From an uncultured Pseudomonadota bacterium (GTDB lineage: Bacteria; Pseudomonadota; Gammaproteobacteria; Steroidobacterales; Steroidobacteraceae): a stretch of 64,000 nt of DNA. The stretch lies in assembly GCA_903828595.1 (NCBI GenBank), contig CAIKMS010000008.1, positions 124,001 through 188,000 of the forward strand, read 5' to 3'. Each line of letters opens with the position of its first letter. The first letter of the stretch is position 1. A model generated the notes under the pieces. The model searched no databases. It was not told the DNA's origin and worked only from the letters and a program-made list of their open reading frames with translations. The translations under genes and the position numbers were made by a program. Shown piece after piece: positions 45,234 to 56,908 of this stretch.

Positions 45234-46568
45234 CTACGGTTGCAGTAAAGTAGTTGCCACTGTTGTCATGGCCAAAACACCGGTGCGTAAGGTGGGTTCT
45301 GGCAAAGGTTCAAATCGGCTCGTGTGTTCGCCAGGTAAGGTCTTGCCAGCGGCTTTTGCCGCAGCCAGTTTGTCGGTATCCATGGCTCCCAGCCAGAACA
45401 TGACGGTTGGGATCTTATGACCTTCCAAACCAAAGACACCAAAATCTTCGCTGCCCATGATGGGTTTTTCATCGAACACGTTGGCCGTGCCAAGGGCGGT
45501 TACTAAGGCAGCTCGAGCGCGTGCGGTGAGCGCAGGGTCGTTATACATCACCGGCGTTGACTCATCGTCTAGGACGTTAACTAAAGGTTTACGATCTTCG
45601 CCGACGCCGGCGGCCATGGCGACCCCTTCGGCGGTGCGTTTAATACCGTCAATGAATGTCTGGCGGGCTTTATCGCTATAAGCTCGCGCAGTGATTTCCA
45701 TTTTGACTTCATAGGGAATGATATTGCGCTTCGCGCCCCCGTGGATGGCGCCAATGGTCACTACGGACGGGTCTTGAGGATCCTCTTGCCGACTGACGAT
45801 GCTCTGCATCTGCACGATGAACTCACCGGCCATGACGATCGGATCAATCGATAGCTGTGGTTGAGAACCATGCGCACCCACTCCGCGCAATATCACGTCG
45901 ATGGAGGTAGAGCTGGCTAAGGCCGGGCCACTGGTAATCGATACGGTACCGGCCGCACGGGCGTTCGTATCGTGCAGGGCAATCGCAAAGTCGGGCTTAC
46001 CAAACCGTTCGTAGAGTTTATCGGCCAGCATGGCTTTAGCGCCGTCAATGGTTTCCTCGGAAGGTTGGCCCACTAACATGATAGTCCCATGCCAACTTGA
46101 GCGTGTTGCCGCCAGCGCACGCGCCGTGCCGATTAGCGTGGTGACATGCACGTCATGTCCGCAGGCGTGCATGACGCCAACTTCGGCTCCTGCCGCGTTC
46201 TTGGCACGAATATGGCTGGCGTACGACAGGCCGGTCTCTTCCGTAACGGGGAGGGCGTCCATATCGGCACGAATTAACAGTCGCGGCCCTTTGCCGTTTT
46301 CGAGGATGGCCACAACACCGTATGCCTGTGACCCATCCGGGTATCGCCCCACGCGCTCCGTGACCGTAAAGCCGCTTTTCCTAAGTTCACCGGCGAGTAG
46401 GCTGGCCGTCTGCTCCTCATGATGCGAGAGCTCAGGGTGGCTATGAATGCCTTTGTAGGTTTCGACGAGGGAGGGGAGATTGCCGGTGACCACCGAGGGC
46501 AGGTCGGCAGCAATCGCACTCGCGCTGCTAGCCACGGCGAGCACGCCGAGTAGAGTCCATTTGTTCAT
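45234..46568 (-). CDS. Exported M20D amidohydrolase (hippurate-hydrolase-like)
   Basis: A 444-residue metallo-amidohydrolase of the M20D (aminoacylase / IAA-amino-acid hydrolase) group with a signal peptide ending around residue 21 (SASAIAA). Zinc motifs: HPELSHHE, RADMDALPV, HACGHDVH, GQPSEET and, near the end, GSEDFGVF. Members release acids from N-acyl or N-aroyl amino acids. Its neighbours are aromatic-acid genes, so liberation of an aromatic acid from an amide conjugate is a fair guess. It is convergent with the MarR gene. Confidence 0.85.
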   Translation of the reverse strand: MNKWTLLGVLAVASSASAIAADLPSVVTGNLPSLVETYKGIHSHPELSHHEEQTASLLAGELRKSGFTVTERVGRYPDGSQAYGVVAILENGKGPRLLIRADMDALPVTEETGLSYASHIRAKNAAGAEVGVMHACGHDVHVTTLIGTARALAATRSSWHGTIMLVGQPSEETIDGAKAMLADKLYERFGKPDFAIALHDTNARAAGTVSITSGPALASSTSIDVILRGVGAHGSQPQLSIDPIVMAGEFIVQMQSIVSRQEDPQDPSVVTIGAIHGGAKRNIIPYEVKMEITARAYSDKARQTFIDGIKRTAEGVAMAAGVGEDRKPLVNVLDDESTPVMYNDPALTARARAALVTALGTANVFDEKPIMGSEDFGVFGLEGHKIPTVMFWLGAMDTDKLAAAKAAGKTLPGEHTSRFEPLPEPTLRTGVLAMTTVATTLLQP

Positions 46569-46633
46569 GAGAGATCGTCCTTGAGGTTAAGACGAATAAT
46601 TGGGTGCGAGGCTTGTTTGCGATAAGCAGTGTA

Positions 46634-46666
46634 AGAGGGTGCGAGCGATAACCACTCGCACCCTCT
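46634..46666 (-). terminator. Hairpin after the aldehyde dehydrogenase
   Basis: A 12-bp perfect stem, AGAGGGTGCGAG / CTCGCACCCTCT, with a 9-base loop, 12 bases past the stop at 46678. No T-run on the minus strand, but the strength suggests it ends or protects the lig operon transcript. Confidence 0.55.
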
Positions 46667-46677
46667 ACCGGGTTGTG

Positions 46678-48195
46678 CTAGAGCTTGATGATAACGGTCT
46701 TAAGCTCAGTGTACGCGTCAATACCGGCACGTCCCTGTTCCCGACCGAAGCCGGACTGCTTAAATCCACCGAAGGGTAATGCAGGGTCGATGATGGCGTG
46801 GCAGTTGCCCCAGACGGTACCTGCCTTGATCTTCGCGGCCAAACGATGCATCGCTGAGACGTCTCTCGTCCAGATGCCCGCACCCAGACCAAAACACGTG
46901 TCATTCGCTGCTTTGGCCACTTCCTCCAGATCATCGAAGCGCTGAGCGACCACCACCGGTCCAAAGATCTCTTCTTGCACCACGCTCATCGACGGCTTGA
47001 CGTCCACGAGAATCGTTGGATTTACGTAGTAGCCTGAGGAACCCGCGGTGTCGCCACCAACCGCCACGGAGGCGCCGTCGCGCTTGCCCGCTTCAATGTA
47101 GCCCATAACGCGATCCAACTGTTCCTTTGAAACCAGTGGGCCCATGTGGCCCTGGGGATCCAGCGAGGGACGTGGTTTCCAGAAGGCAGTGGCTTGCGAA
47201 ATGCCCTCAATCACCTTGTCAAAAACCGATCGGTGGGCAAACAGACGAGAGCCGGCAATGCAGACTTGTCCGGAGTTAAAGAAGATAGCGCCAGCCGCAC
47301 CGGCCGCGACCTCTTCCGGGTTAACGTCTGGCATTACAACGACCGGCGACTTACCACCCAATTCCAACGTGACACGCTTCAGTGTTGCGGTGGCATCGCG
47401 ATTGATGATTTTGCCCACCTCGGTTGAACCGGTGAACGCAATTTTATCAACGCCTGGGTGACGGACCAGTGCCGCTCCGGCGGTATGGCCGTTACCGGTG
47501 ATAATGTTGATCACACCGGGTGGAAAGCCAGCTTGCGACACCAAGTCCGCTAAGCGCAGAGCCGTAATAGAGGTTTGCTCGGCAGGCTTTAACACCAGCG
47601 TACAACCGGCTGCCAGTGCTGGGGCAATTTTTAAGCAGGCCATCAGCAGAGGGAAATTCCAGGGGATGATTTGTGCGGCAACGCCAACAGGCTCTCGCGA
47701 GACGTAGCTAAACACCGTGCCGCGTGGCAGCCCTTGTGGCTCAACCAGATCGCCACCCAGCTTCGAAGTCCAGCCAGCCATATAGCGCAGATGCTGGACA
47801 GCGCCAGGTACGTCAACTACCGTGGCCATACCTACAGGCTTACCGTTGTCGATCGCTTCCAGTTCAGCGAACTCCGCGGTATGCGCTTCGATTAGATCAG
47901 CCAGTTTCAGAATTGCACGCTCGCGGGCCATCGGTGGAAGATGCGACCAACGACCATCGTCAAAGGCCGTTCGGGCTGCATTAACGGCACGATCGACATC
48001 GGCATCAGAGGCGTCGACGATACGGGCAATTTCCCGACCGGTTGAAGGATCTTCGACAGCCAAAGTCGCACCGTGGGTCGACTGCACCCACTCGTTATTG
48101 ATGAATAAGGCTGGTTTGCGACCTAATGCCGCTTTGGCATGGGCCGAATATTCCGGCTGAGTAAAACTCACATCATGGGAAGGGGCGGTGGACAT
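46678..48195 (-). CDS. Aldehyde dehydrogenase, probably acting on aromatic aldehydes
   Basis: A 505-residue NAD(P)-dependent aldehyde dehydrogenase. Catalytic residues are all visible: Asn180 (IIPWNFP), Glu278 (LELGGKSP) and Cys312 (NSGQVCIAGSR), with GSTEVG as the cofactor loop at 256-261. By family it is closest in look to the phenylacetaldehyde / betaine-aldehyde type. It lies 55 bases after ligC in the same direction, so it may be the last gene of the lig operon. Oxidation of vanillin or 4-hydroxybenzaldehyde to the acid would link ferB with ligM and ligAB. That substrate is inferred. Confidence 0.88.
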   Translation of the reverse strand: MSTAPSHDVSFTQPEYSAHAKAALGRKPALFINNEWVQSTHGATLAVEDPSTGREIARIVDASDADVDRAVNAARTAFDDGRWSHLPPMARERAILKLADLIEAHTAEFAELEAIDNGKPVGMATVVDVPGAVQHLRYMAGWTSKLGGDLVEPQGLPRGTVFSYVSREPVGVAAQIIPWNFPLLMACLKIAPALAAGCTLVLKPAEQTSITALRLADLVSQAGFPPGVINIITGNGHTAGAALVRHPGVDKIAFTGSTEVGKIINRDATATLKRVTLELGGKSPVVVMPDVNPEEVAAGAAGAIFFNSGQVCIAGSRLFAHRSVFDKVIEGISQATAFWKPRPSLDPQGHMGPLVSKEQLDRVMGYIEAGKRDGASVAVGGDTAGSSGYYVNPTILVDVKPSMSVVQEEIFGPVVVAQRFDDLEEVAKAANDTCFGLGAGIWTRDVSAMHRLAAKIKAGTVWGNCHAIIDPALPFGGFKQSGFGREQGRAGIDAYTELKTVIIKL

Positions 48196-48250
48196 CGCGG
48201 TTCTCCTTGGCTTTAGTAAAGCTAATCAGTCAGACATTAATGGTCGCAGT

Positions 48251-50426
<2,176 letters not shown>

Positions 50427-50477
50427 AGGATTAAGACCTTAATGGTTGTCGATACGAATCAGTGAATCAGTTGTGGG

Positions 50478-51368
50478 TTAACGCGAAAAGTACAGTCGGT
50501 CCGGATTGGCAACTAGCAGTTTGTGCTGGAGTTCGGCGGTTGGCGCAATGCTGGGGATAAAGTCCACCAAATAACCATCATCCGGCATGTGTGCTTTTAA
50601 ATTCGGGTGCGGCCAGTCGGTGCCCCACAGCACGCGATCCGGAAAAGTCTCTACCAGATGGCGTGCGAAGGGAACGACGTCCGCGTACTGGGAGGGACCT
50701 GTTTTTGTTAGTCGTTCAGGGCAGGTGACTTTGGACCATATATTTGGGCACTCGCGCATCAGTTGGACAAACAGGGCAAACTCCGGGCCGTCCACCGACT
50801 TGCTGACGTCCGGTCGTCCCATGTGATCTACCACGACGATTGTGGGTAATGACTTCAAAAAATCGTAGAGGCTAGGCAGATCGGCAGCCTCAAAATAGAT
50901 CACCGTATGCCAGCCCATTGGTGCAATCCGGGCCGCCAGCTGTGCCAAAACCTCTGGTGGCGTGGTATCCACCAGTCGTTTGACGAAGTTAAAGCGAAGG
51001 CCGCGAACACCGGCAGCGTCTAGTTCGGCCAATTCTTGGTCGGTCACGTTGGCACGAACCGTGGCGATTCCCCGAGCGCGTCCGTGAGCCTTATGCAATG
51101 CGTCGACTACGGCACGGTTATCCGCACCGTGGCAAGTGGCCTGCACGATGACGTTGCGCTCAAAGCCTAGGAAGTCGCGCAGCGCAAAAAGCTTTTCAGC
51201 CGGCGCATCACACGGTGTGTATTTGCGCTCTGGCGCATACGGGAACTGGTCACCCGGTCCAAACACGTGACAATGTGCATCTATCGATCCGGCCGGTAAT
51301 GTAAAGCGAGGCTTCGTAGGGTTCTGGCAATACACCAGCCAATCGGCATCCATGGTGAAGGTGCTCAT
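50478..51368 (-). CDS. ligI: 2-pyrone-4,6-dicarboxylate hydrolase
   Basis: A 296-residue amidohydrolase-superfamily lactonase that opens 2-pyrone-4,6-dicarboxylate to 4-oxalomesaconate. Metal-site motif DAHCHVFGP has His32 and His34, and the catalytic Asp251 lies in GTDWPHPN (Asp248 in SYK-6). The block FALRDFLGFERNVIVQ is typical. Its ATG overlaps the ligJ stop by 4 bases. Confidence 0.94.
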   Translation of the reverse strand: MSTFTMDADWLVYCQNPTKPRFTLPAGSIDAHCHVFGPGDQFPYAPERKYTPCDAPAEKLFALRDFLGFERNVIVQATCHGADNRAVVDALHKAHGRARGIATVRANVTDQELAELDAAGVRGLRFNFVKRLVDTTPPEVLAQLAARIAPMGWHTVIYFEAADLPSLYDFLKSLPTIVVVDHMGRPDVSKSVDGPEFALFVQLMRECPNIWSKVTCPERLTKTGPSQYADVVPFARHLVETFPDRVLWGTDWPHPNLKAHMPDDGYLVDFIPSIAPTAELQHKLLVANPDRLYFSR

Positions 51369-52390
51369 CGGCTCATTGCCTTGAGTTTGGCATCCAGTCG
51401 CGGAAAGACTCTCCGAGCGTTCAGCTCAAAAATTCTCGCTTTATGGTCCTCTGGCACATCCAGTGCGTCGATATAGCGTTTGGTATCGTCAAAATAATGA
51501 CCGGTCTCAGGGTCTATGCCACGCACAGCACCTACCATTTCAGACCCAAATAGAATGTTATCTACCGGTATCACCTTGGCCAGTAGATCGATACCCGGCT
51601 GATGGTAGACGCAAGTGTCGAAGAAGACGTTGTTCATGACATGATCGCGTAACTTCGGCCGCTTAAGCATGTCTGCCAAACCGCGGTAACGACCCCAGTG
51701 ATAGGGTACGGCACCACCACCGTGTGGGATGATTAGCCGAAGGGTCGGAAAGTCACGGAACAGATCCCCCTCGATGAACTGCATGAAGGCAGTGGTATCG
51801 GCGTTGATGTAATGGGCGCCGGTCGCGTGAAAGTTTGGATTGCAGGAGGAGGACACATGCACCATGGCCGGGACGTCGAGTTCGACCATTTTTTCGTAAA
51901 ACGGGTACCAAAATCGGTCCGTAAGTGGGGCGCTTGTCCAGTGGCCGCCGGATGGGTCCGGATTGAGGTTGCAGCCGATGAATCCCAGTTCGTTTACACA
52001 GCGCTCGAGTTCTTTTATTGAACCTTGGATTGACGCGCCTGGAGATTGCGGTAATTGGCAGACGCCAACGAAGTTCTCTGGATAAAGTTCCACCACCCGA
52101 TGAATTAAATTGTTACAGACTTCCGTCCATGCGGTGGAAACTGATTCATCACCGATGTGGTGCGCCATTGCTGATGCCCGTGGCGAGAAGATCGTAATGT
52201 CAGCACCCCGCTCACGTTGGAGTTTCAGCTGGTTTTTTTCAATGCTCTCGCGGATTTCATCATCGCTGATTGATGGCGCTGTTGGCTCCGTCAGCGACGG
52301 GTTTTTAATACGCGCCAGTTGCTGGTTGCGAAATGCCTCGAGCGCAGCGGGTGCTGTCGTGTAGTGCCCATGACAGTCAATGATCAGCAT
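51365..52390 (-). CDS. ligJ: 4-oxalomesaconate hydratase
   Basis: A 341-residue amidohydrolase_2 protein that hydrates 4-oxalomesaconate (enol form) to 4-carboxy-4-hydroxy-2-oxoadipate. The HGH metal motif is at residues 7-9 (DCHGHYTT), with IIPHGGG and the late GSEMVGAVRG block. A second in-frame ATG lies 2 codons upstream at 52396, but 52390 has GGAG at the right distance and matches homologues. It overlaps ligI by 4 bases and follows the isomerase gene by 83 bases. Confidence 0.93.
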   Translation of the reverse strand: MLIIDCHGHYTTAPAALEAFRNQQLARIKNPSLTEPTAPSISDDEIRESIEKNQLKLQRERGADITIFSPRASAMAHHIGDESVSTAWTEVCNNLIHRVVELYPENFVGVCQLPQSPGASIQGSIKELERCVNELGFIGCNLNPDPSGGHWTSAPLTDRFWYPFYEKMVELDVPAMVHVSSSCNPNFHATGAHYINADTTAFMQFIEGDLFRDFPTLRLIIPHGGGAVPYHWGRYRGLADMLKRPKLRDHVMNNVFFDTCVYHQPGIDLLAKVIPVDNILFGSEMVGAVRGIDPETGHYFDDTKRYIDALDVPEDHKARIFELNARRVFPRLDAKLKAMSR

Positions 52391-52473
52391 TACCATACTC
52401 CATCTAAACTAAAGGCTTCAGAACGACAATCGGTTGCGAATACGTCGTCGGTTCCCGGGGATCGTTAAAAAAA

Positions 52474-53562
52474 TCACTGCGCCTGAGCGCTAAACGTATG
52501 TTCCGGCACAAAAACGTCGCCTTGCATCAACTTACGTGCAGTGCGTAACAGAGCAGACCGTTGTACGCGTATGGTGCTCCCCTGAGCGATCACATCCATT
52601 TCCACCGTGAAAAATCCGGTGGGATGCTCAATCTCTAAACGATTATTCAGCGAGGGCCTTGCAACGCTCGCGGCGACCGAACCCGGCGCGGCGACCGCGG
52701 TGGCGACACTGACCGCGCCCAGTACGCCAATCGCTTCATGCACGCGGTGTGGAATGAAGGTTCGGGTGTTCAGATGTCCATTCGCGGCGGGCGGTGATAC
52801 TAGTGTCATCTTCGGCACGGTTTTTTTTGTCACGTCGCCTAAATTCATCCGCGGTCCAAGGGCCAAGCGAATTTTTTCAATTCGCTCTTTAAGTTGCGGG
52901 TCAGCCTCTAGCTCGGCCGGCGATTCAAGTCCGGTTTTCCCAAAGTCCGCTGCCCGCAGTATGACCACGGGCATTCCGTTGTCTATGCAGGTGACATCAA
53001 TGCCGTCGATCTGATCAACCAAGTTCCCGGTTGGAAACAGTGATCCGCATGACGACCCAGCCACATCGAGAAAATCAATAGCGATGGCGGCAGCTGTGCC
53101 AGGTACGCCGTCAATACGCGCATCACCTTCGTATTCGACTAGGCCGTGAGGAGTTGGTACGTGGGCTACGGCAATACTAGCGGTATTGACCATGTGAATG
53201 CGTACCGAGGTCACCGGATGTTGGGCTTTTACCAAACCATGCTCAATCGCCCAGGGGCCGACGGCGGCTAAAATGTTGCCACAGTTTTGCGCATCGGAAA
53301 CTTGCGCTTGATCCACTACAACCTGCAGGAACAGATAATCCACGTCCGCGTCGTCGCGAATGGAGGGATTGATAACCGCGACTTTGCTGGTCAGTGGGTG
53401 TGCACCGCCCACTCCGTCAATTTGCCGACTATCGGGCGAGCCCATGGCAGCGAGCAAGACCCTGTCACGGCTAGAACGATCCGTGGGTAGATCTTTTGCG
53501 TGAAAGTAGAGACCTTTGGAGGTGCCGCCGCGCATGAGCGTGGCCGGAATAGCACGCAGCAT
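52474..53562 (-). CDS. galD: 4-oxalomesaconate tautomerase/isomerase (PrpF family)
   Basis: A 362-residue PrpF-family isomerase, two diaminopimelate-epimerase-like domains. The N-terminal signature MRGGTSKGLYFHAKDLP (residues about 10-26) is clear; NCGNILAAVGPWAIEHGL and NLGDVTKKTVPKM follow. In aromatic pathways these are GalD of Pseudomonas or LigU of SYK-6, which interconvert 4-oxalomesaconate isomers or tautomers so that LigJ can use them. The context, 4 bases after ligK and upstream of ligJ, supports this over a methylcitrate-cycle PrpF. Confidence 0.9.
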   Translation of the reverse strand: MLRAIPATLMRGGTSKGLYFHAKDLPTDRSSRDRVLLAAMGSPDSRQIDGVGGAHPLTSKVAVINPSIRDDADVDYLFLQVVVDQAQVSDAQNCGNILAAVGPWAIEHGLVKAQHPVTSVRIHMVNTASIAVAHVPTPHGLVEYEGDARIDGVPGTAAAIAIDFLDVAGSSCGSLFPTGNLVDQIDGIDVTCIDNGMPVVILRAADFGKTGLESPAELEADPQLKERIEKIRLALGPRMNLGDVTKKTVPKMTLVSPPAANGHLNTRTFIPHRVHEAIGVLGAVSVATAVAAPGSVAASVARPSLNNRLEIEHPTGFFTVEMDVIAQGSTIRVQRSALLRTARKLMQGDVFVPEHTFSAQAQ

Positions 53563-53566
53563 CAGA

Positions 53567-54256
53567 TTAATCCTCGGCCGGTTGTTCGAGGTAAACCAAA
53601 CCTGCTTGCGCTAATCGCTCGCGCATCTTGTAGATGTCTAACCCGAGTTCGCCTGCTTGAAGCCGGGCACGGGTCTGAGCCTCTTTGGCTTCACGGTTTT
53701 GACTGGCGGTTAGCACGCTGGCTGCTTGACGACGCGGGACAATGCAAACCCCATCGTCATCGGCAACGATAACGTCGCCAGGGTGAACTAAGGCGCCGGC
53801 ACAAACCACCGGAATGTTTACGCTACCCAAGGTTTCTTTGACGGTGCCTTGTGCATAAACGGCTTTAGACCAAACAGGAAATCCCATCTGCGTCAGTTCC
53901 TGTGTATCACGTATGCCGGCATCCAATATTAAGCCGCGCACTCCACGCGCCATACAGGAGGATGCTAAAAGGTCGCCAAAATAACCGGCATCTGAGTAAG
54001 AGGTCGGTGCGATGACCAAAATATCGCCGGGCTTACACTGTTCGATGGCCACGTGCACCATCCAGTTATCGCAGGGCGCAGCCGAAACCGTAACGGCCGT
54101 GCCGGCAATTCGCGCGCCGCTATAGATGGGGCGCATGTTGGGCGCCATTAAACCGGTGCGGCCCTGCGCCTCGTGAACCGTTGCAACACCAAAGGCGGCG
54201 AGGGCGTCGACGGTGGTGGGGTCGGCTCGGCGTATGTTGGTGTAAACGACATTCAT
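53567..54256 (-). CDS. ligK: 4-carboxy-4-hydroxy-2-oxoadipate aldolase / oxaloacetate decarboxylase
   Basis: A 229-residue RraA-fold class II aldolase that splits the C6 acid to pyruvate and oxaloacetate. The active-site block [15 protein letters not shown] has the conserved Arg-Asp, and [21 protein letters not shown] is the C-terminal family motif. The frame continues to 54331, but ATG 54256 behind AAGGAAG gives the usual N terminus. It is the first gene of the lig operon, 119 bases from the divergent LysR gene. Confidence 0.93.
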   Translation of the reverse strand: MNVVYTNIRRADPTTVDALAAFGVATVHEAQGRTGLMAPNMRPIYSGARIAGTAVTVSAAPCDNWMVHVAIEQCKPGDILVIAPTSYSDAGYFGDLLASSCMARGVRGLILDAGIRDTQELTQMGFPVWSKAVYAQGTVKETLGSVNIPVVCAGALVHPGDVIVADDDGVCIVPRRQAASVLTASQNREAKEAQTRARLQAGELGLDIYKMRERLAQAGLVYLEQPAED

Positions 54257-54335
54257 GTGGGCTTCCTTGCGGCTTAAACAACCTAGGCATTGTGGGCCGG
54301 TGGTCGAGTGGACGCCAATTGCAATTCCCACCCAG

Positions 54336-54351
54336 CTATAAGAAATTATAG
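54336..54351. promoter_or_regulatory. LysR-type operator palindrome, lig operon / regulator
   Basis: CTATAA-GAAA-TTATAG, perfect 6-base arms, 24 bases before the LysR start and 80 bases before ligK. The position and the T...A spacing fit a LysR-family site for autoregulation and control of the lig operon. Confidence 0.55.
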
Positions 54352-54375
54352 ACAGTACTGGCTCTGGACTGTGTC

Positions 54376-55593
54376 ATGGACAACTTGCTCGTGAATCTTC
54401 GCCACTTAAGAGCCCTACAGGCGGTGGCCCGCGAAGGCGGGTTCAGTGCGGCGGCGCGTGCGCTTCACCTTTCGCAGCCGGCTGTCACTCAAGCAGTGAC
54501 GGCGCTGGAGCGTTATTTTGCGGCCAGTCTGTTTGAACGATCGGCTCAAGGGGCTATCGCTACGGCGGCAGGCCACCTCTGCATTGAGCGGATAAATCGT
54601 GCAATGCAGCATTTAAAGGAGGGGATGAGCGAAACCCTTAAAGGCGCCACGGATGATTCCGCCCTACGCTTGGTCACTGCGACTCAATTACACGCGTTGT
54701 TGACGGTGATGGACGAGGGCGGGTTCGGTGTCGCGGCGCGGGCCAAGGGCTTAAGCCGGGGTGCCGTGCACGCGGGCGTGAGAACCTTAGAGCTATCCAC
54801 GGGCATAAGTCTATTTGAAAAGACCAGCAACGGCCTGCAGCCAACCCGCGATGCTCAGCGGCTTGCTCGTGCCACGCGCCTCGCGGCCGCGGAACTCTCC
54901 CAAGCCCAGGCCGAACTGGCAGCCTTATCCGGCGTCGATCGCGGCAAAACGGTGATTGGTGCGATGCCGCTCGCACGCAGTCTCATTGTTCCGCGCGCCT
55001 TGCTGCGGTTTAGCGAAAACCGTCCCGGGCATGTGCTTTCCTTAATGGACGGAGCGTACGAAAGCTTATTGAGGGCGCTGCAGCGCGGTATGGCTGACAT
55101 ACTGATTGGCGCTTTGCGTGAAAGCGCACCGGCCGATGTGGTTCAGGAGCGCCTGTTTGATGATCCGCTCGCCTTAATTGTGCGAACCGGACATCCTCTG
55201 GCGGCGCTGACGGACGGGGGAGTAAAGCCGCCTAAGTTATCGGATCTGGCGCGATTTCCTTGGATTGCCGCGCGTGCGGACGCGCCGCTGCGCAGGCACT
55301 TTGAACGATTGCAGGAGAGCTTAAGTCCGCGCTGCGCCATCCAGCCTATTGAATGTAATTCTTTGGTCGCGGCTCGTGGGCTGCTCTTGGGGAGCGACCG
55401 GGTGATGCTGTTGTCCGCGCACCAGGTACGCTTTGAGTTAGATGCCGGCCAGTTGCTGGCTCTGCCACACCCGTTTGGTCGGGTTAGTCGAGCGATCGGA
55501 CTCACTACTCGTCGTAACTGGCGGCCTACGCAGGCACAAACCGAGCTATTAAGTGGGCTGCGAGCCTCCTCGGTTGAGTCATTGGAATTGTAA
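54376..55593 (+). CDS. LysR-type regulator with two tandem N-terminal HTH domains
   Basis: A 405-residue regulator, about 100 residues longer than normal LysR proteins. A first winged-HTH is at about 8-70 (GGFSAAARALHLSQPAVTQAV...LFERS). A second, diverged one is at about 103-165 (GGFGVAARAKGLSRGAVHAGV...LFEKTSNGLQPT). An ordinary effector-binding domain follows from about 195 (VIGAMPLARSLIVPRALL). It is divergent from ligK and lies 44 bases upstream of pobA on the same strand, so it probably controls both, with an aromatic acid as effector. The doubled HTH is unusual. Confidence 0.85.
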   Translation: MDNLLVNLRHLRALQAVAREGGFSAAARALHLSQPAVTQAVTALERYFAASLFERSAQGAIATAAGHLCIERINRAMQHLKEGMSETLKGATDDSALRLVTATQLHALLTVMDEGGFGVAARAKGLSRGAVHAGVRTLELSTGISLFEKTSNGLQPTRDAQRLARATRLAAAELSQAQAELAALSGVDRGKTVIGAMPLARSLIVPRALLRFSENRPGHVLSLMDGAYESLLRALQRGMADILIGALRESAPADVVQERLFDDPLALIVRTGHPLAALTDGGVKPPKLSDLARFPWIAARADAPLRRHFERLQESLSPRCAIQPIECNSLVAARGLLLGSDRVMLLSAHQVRFELDAGQLLALPHPFGRVSRAIGLTTRRNWRPTQAQTELLSGLRASSVESLEL

Positions 55594-55637
55594 CGGGCAT
55601 CATACGAGCCGTAGTCTGCTACCGTCAGGAGTGCGCT

Positions 55638-56801
55638 TTGATTAACAAGACACAAGTCATCATTGTCGGCGGCGGGCCTTCGGGCTTGCTGTTAGCGCGC
55701 TTATTGCACCTGCATGGTATTGACTGCCTGGTGCTCGAGCGCCAGTCCCAATCGTATGTGGCTGAACGTGTGCGGGCGGGGATATTGGAGTCGGGCACGG
55801 TGGATATGCTGCAACTCGCTGGCGTTGCGCAGCGGGCCTTAAAAGAAGGCCTTTTCCATGACGGACTGGTATTGACCTACGGACAGCAACAACACCGTAT
55901 TGATGTGAAAGGCTTGACCGGTAGTCAGGTGCTCGCCTACGGCCAAACCGAGATTCAGAAGGACCTGATTGCGGCAACTCAAGGTCAGGTGGTTTGGGAG
56001 GCTCACGATGTAGCGCTGCATGACTTTTATACAGACCACCCTGCCGTGACCTTTGAATTTGACGGAGTCACTCGGCGCGTGGATTGTGACTTTATTATTG
56101 GCTGCGATGGTTATCACGGCATCAGTCGCGCCAGCGTCTCGCCAGCTGACATCACCGTGTACGAGCGGTTACTGCCGGTAGGCTGGTTGGGCGTCTTGGC
56201 TGATGCCCCGCCGGTCAGTCACGAGGTGGTTTATGCCAATCACGAGCGAGGTTTTGCTCTGTGCAGTATGCGATCGCCGACGCGCAGTCGTTATTACGTT
56301 CAGTGCCCGACTACCGATAGCATCGAACAATGGTCAGATGAGCGCTTCTGGCAAGAGCTAAAGTCCCGCCTGCCCGATGCCATTTCCAGCCGATTACAGA
56401 CGGCACCCTCCATTGAGAAGCGGATCGTACCGTTGCGTAGTTTTGTTGCCGAGCCAATGCGTTTTGGTCAGCTATTTCTCGTCGGTGATGCCGCTCATGT
56501 GGTACCACCGACGGGGGCCAAAGGACTGAATCTGGCTGTGGCTGACGTTCGACTGTTGTTTCAGGCACTTACCGAGCATTACCAAAGCCAACGAGATGAT
56601 TTATTGGACCAATACTCCAGCCGTGCACTGGCTCGAATTTGGAAGGCTACGCGTTTTTCCTGGTGGCTGACGCAAATGACTCACCGCCTGTCCGATGAGC
56701 CGATGGCGCGTCGATTACAGCTTGCGGAACTCGATTACATCGCGCAATCGCCTGCTGCATCCAAAGTGGTGGCGGAAAACTACGCCGGTCTCTGGGTCTA
56801 G
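55638..56801 (+). CDS. pobA: 4-hydroxybenzoate 3-monooxygenase
   Basis: A 387-residue flavoprotein hydroxylase that turns 4-hydroxybenzoate into protocatechuate with NADPH and oxygen. The FAD fold VIIVGGGPSGLLLARLL lies near the N terminus, the DG motif is GCDGYHG, the substrate loop TRSRYYVQCP matches PHBH, and GDAAHVVPPTGAKGLN is the second FAD motif. It starts at TTG behind AGGAG. It lies directly after the LysR gene and supplies the LigAB substrate. Confidence 0.95.
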   Translation: MINKTQVIIVGGGPSGLLLARLLHLHGIDCLVLERQSQSYVAERVRAGILESGTVDMLQLAGVAQRALKEGLFHDGLVLTYGQQQHRIDVKGLTGSQVLAYGQTEIQKDLIAATQGQVVWEAHDVALHDFYTDHPAVTFEFDGVTRRVDCDFIIGCDGYHGISRASVSPADITVYERLLPVGWLGVLADAPPVSHEVVYANHERGFALCSMRSPTRSRYYVQCPTTDSIEQWSDERFWQELKSRLPDAISSRLQTAPSIEKRIVPLRSFVAEPMRFGQLFLVGDAAHVVPPTGAKGLNLAVADVRLLFQALTEHYQSQRDDLLDQYSSRALARIWKATRFSWWLTQMTHRLSDEPMARRLQLAELDYIAQSPAASKVVAENYAGLWV

Positions 56802-56908
56802 GGTGACTTCAGCCGTTACGCATCGCTCTGTCAGTTGATTCTTATTGCCTGACTAATCGAGTCGTCACGGACGCCTTCGGGCCCGATAGGTCGATACGGG
56901 AGAGTGTT

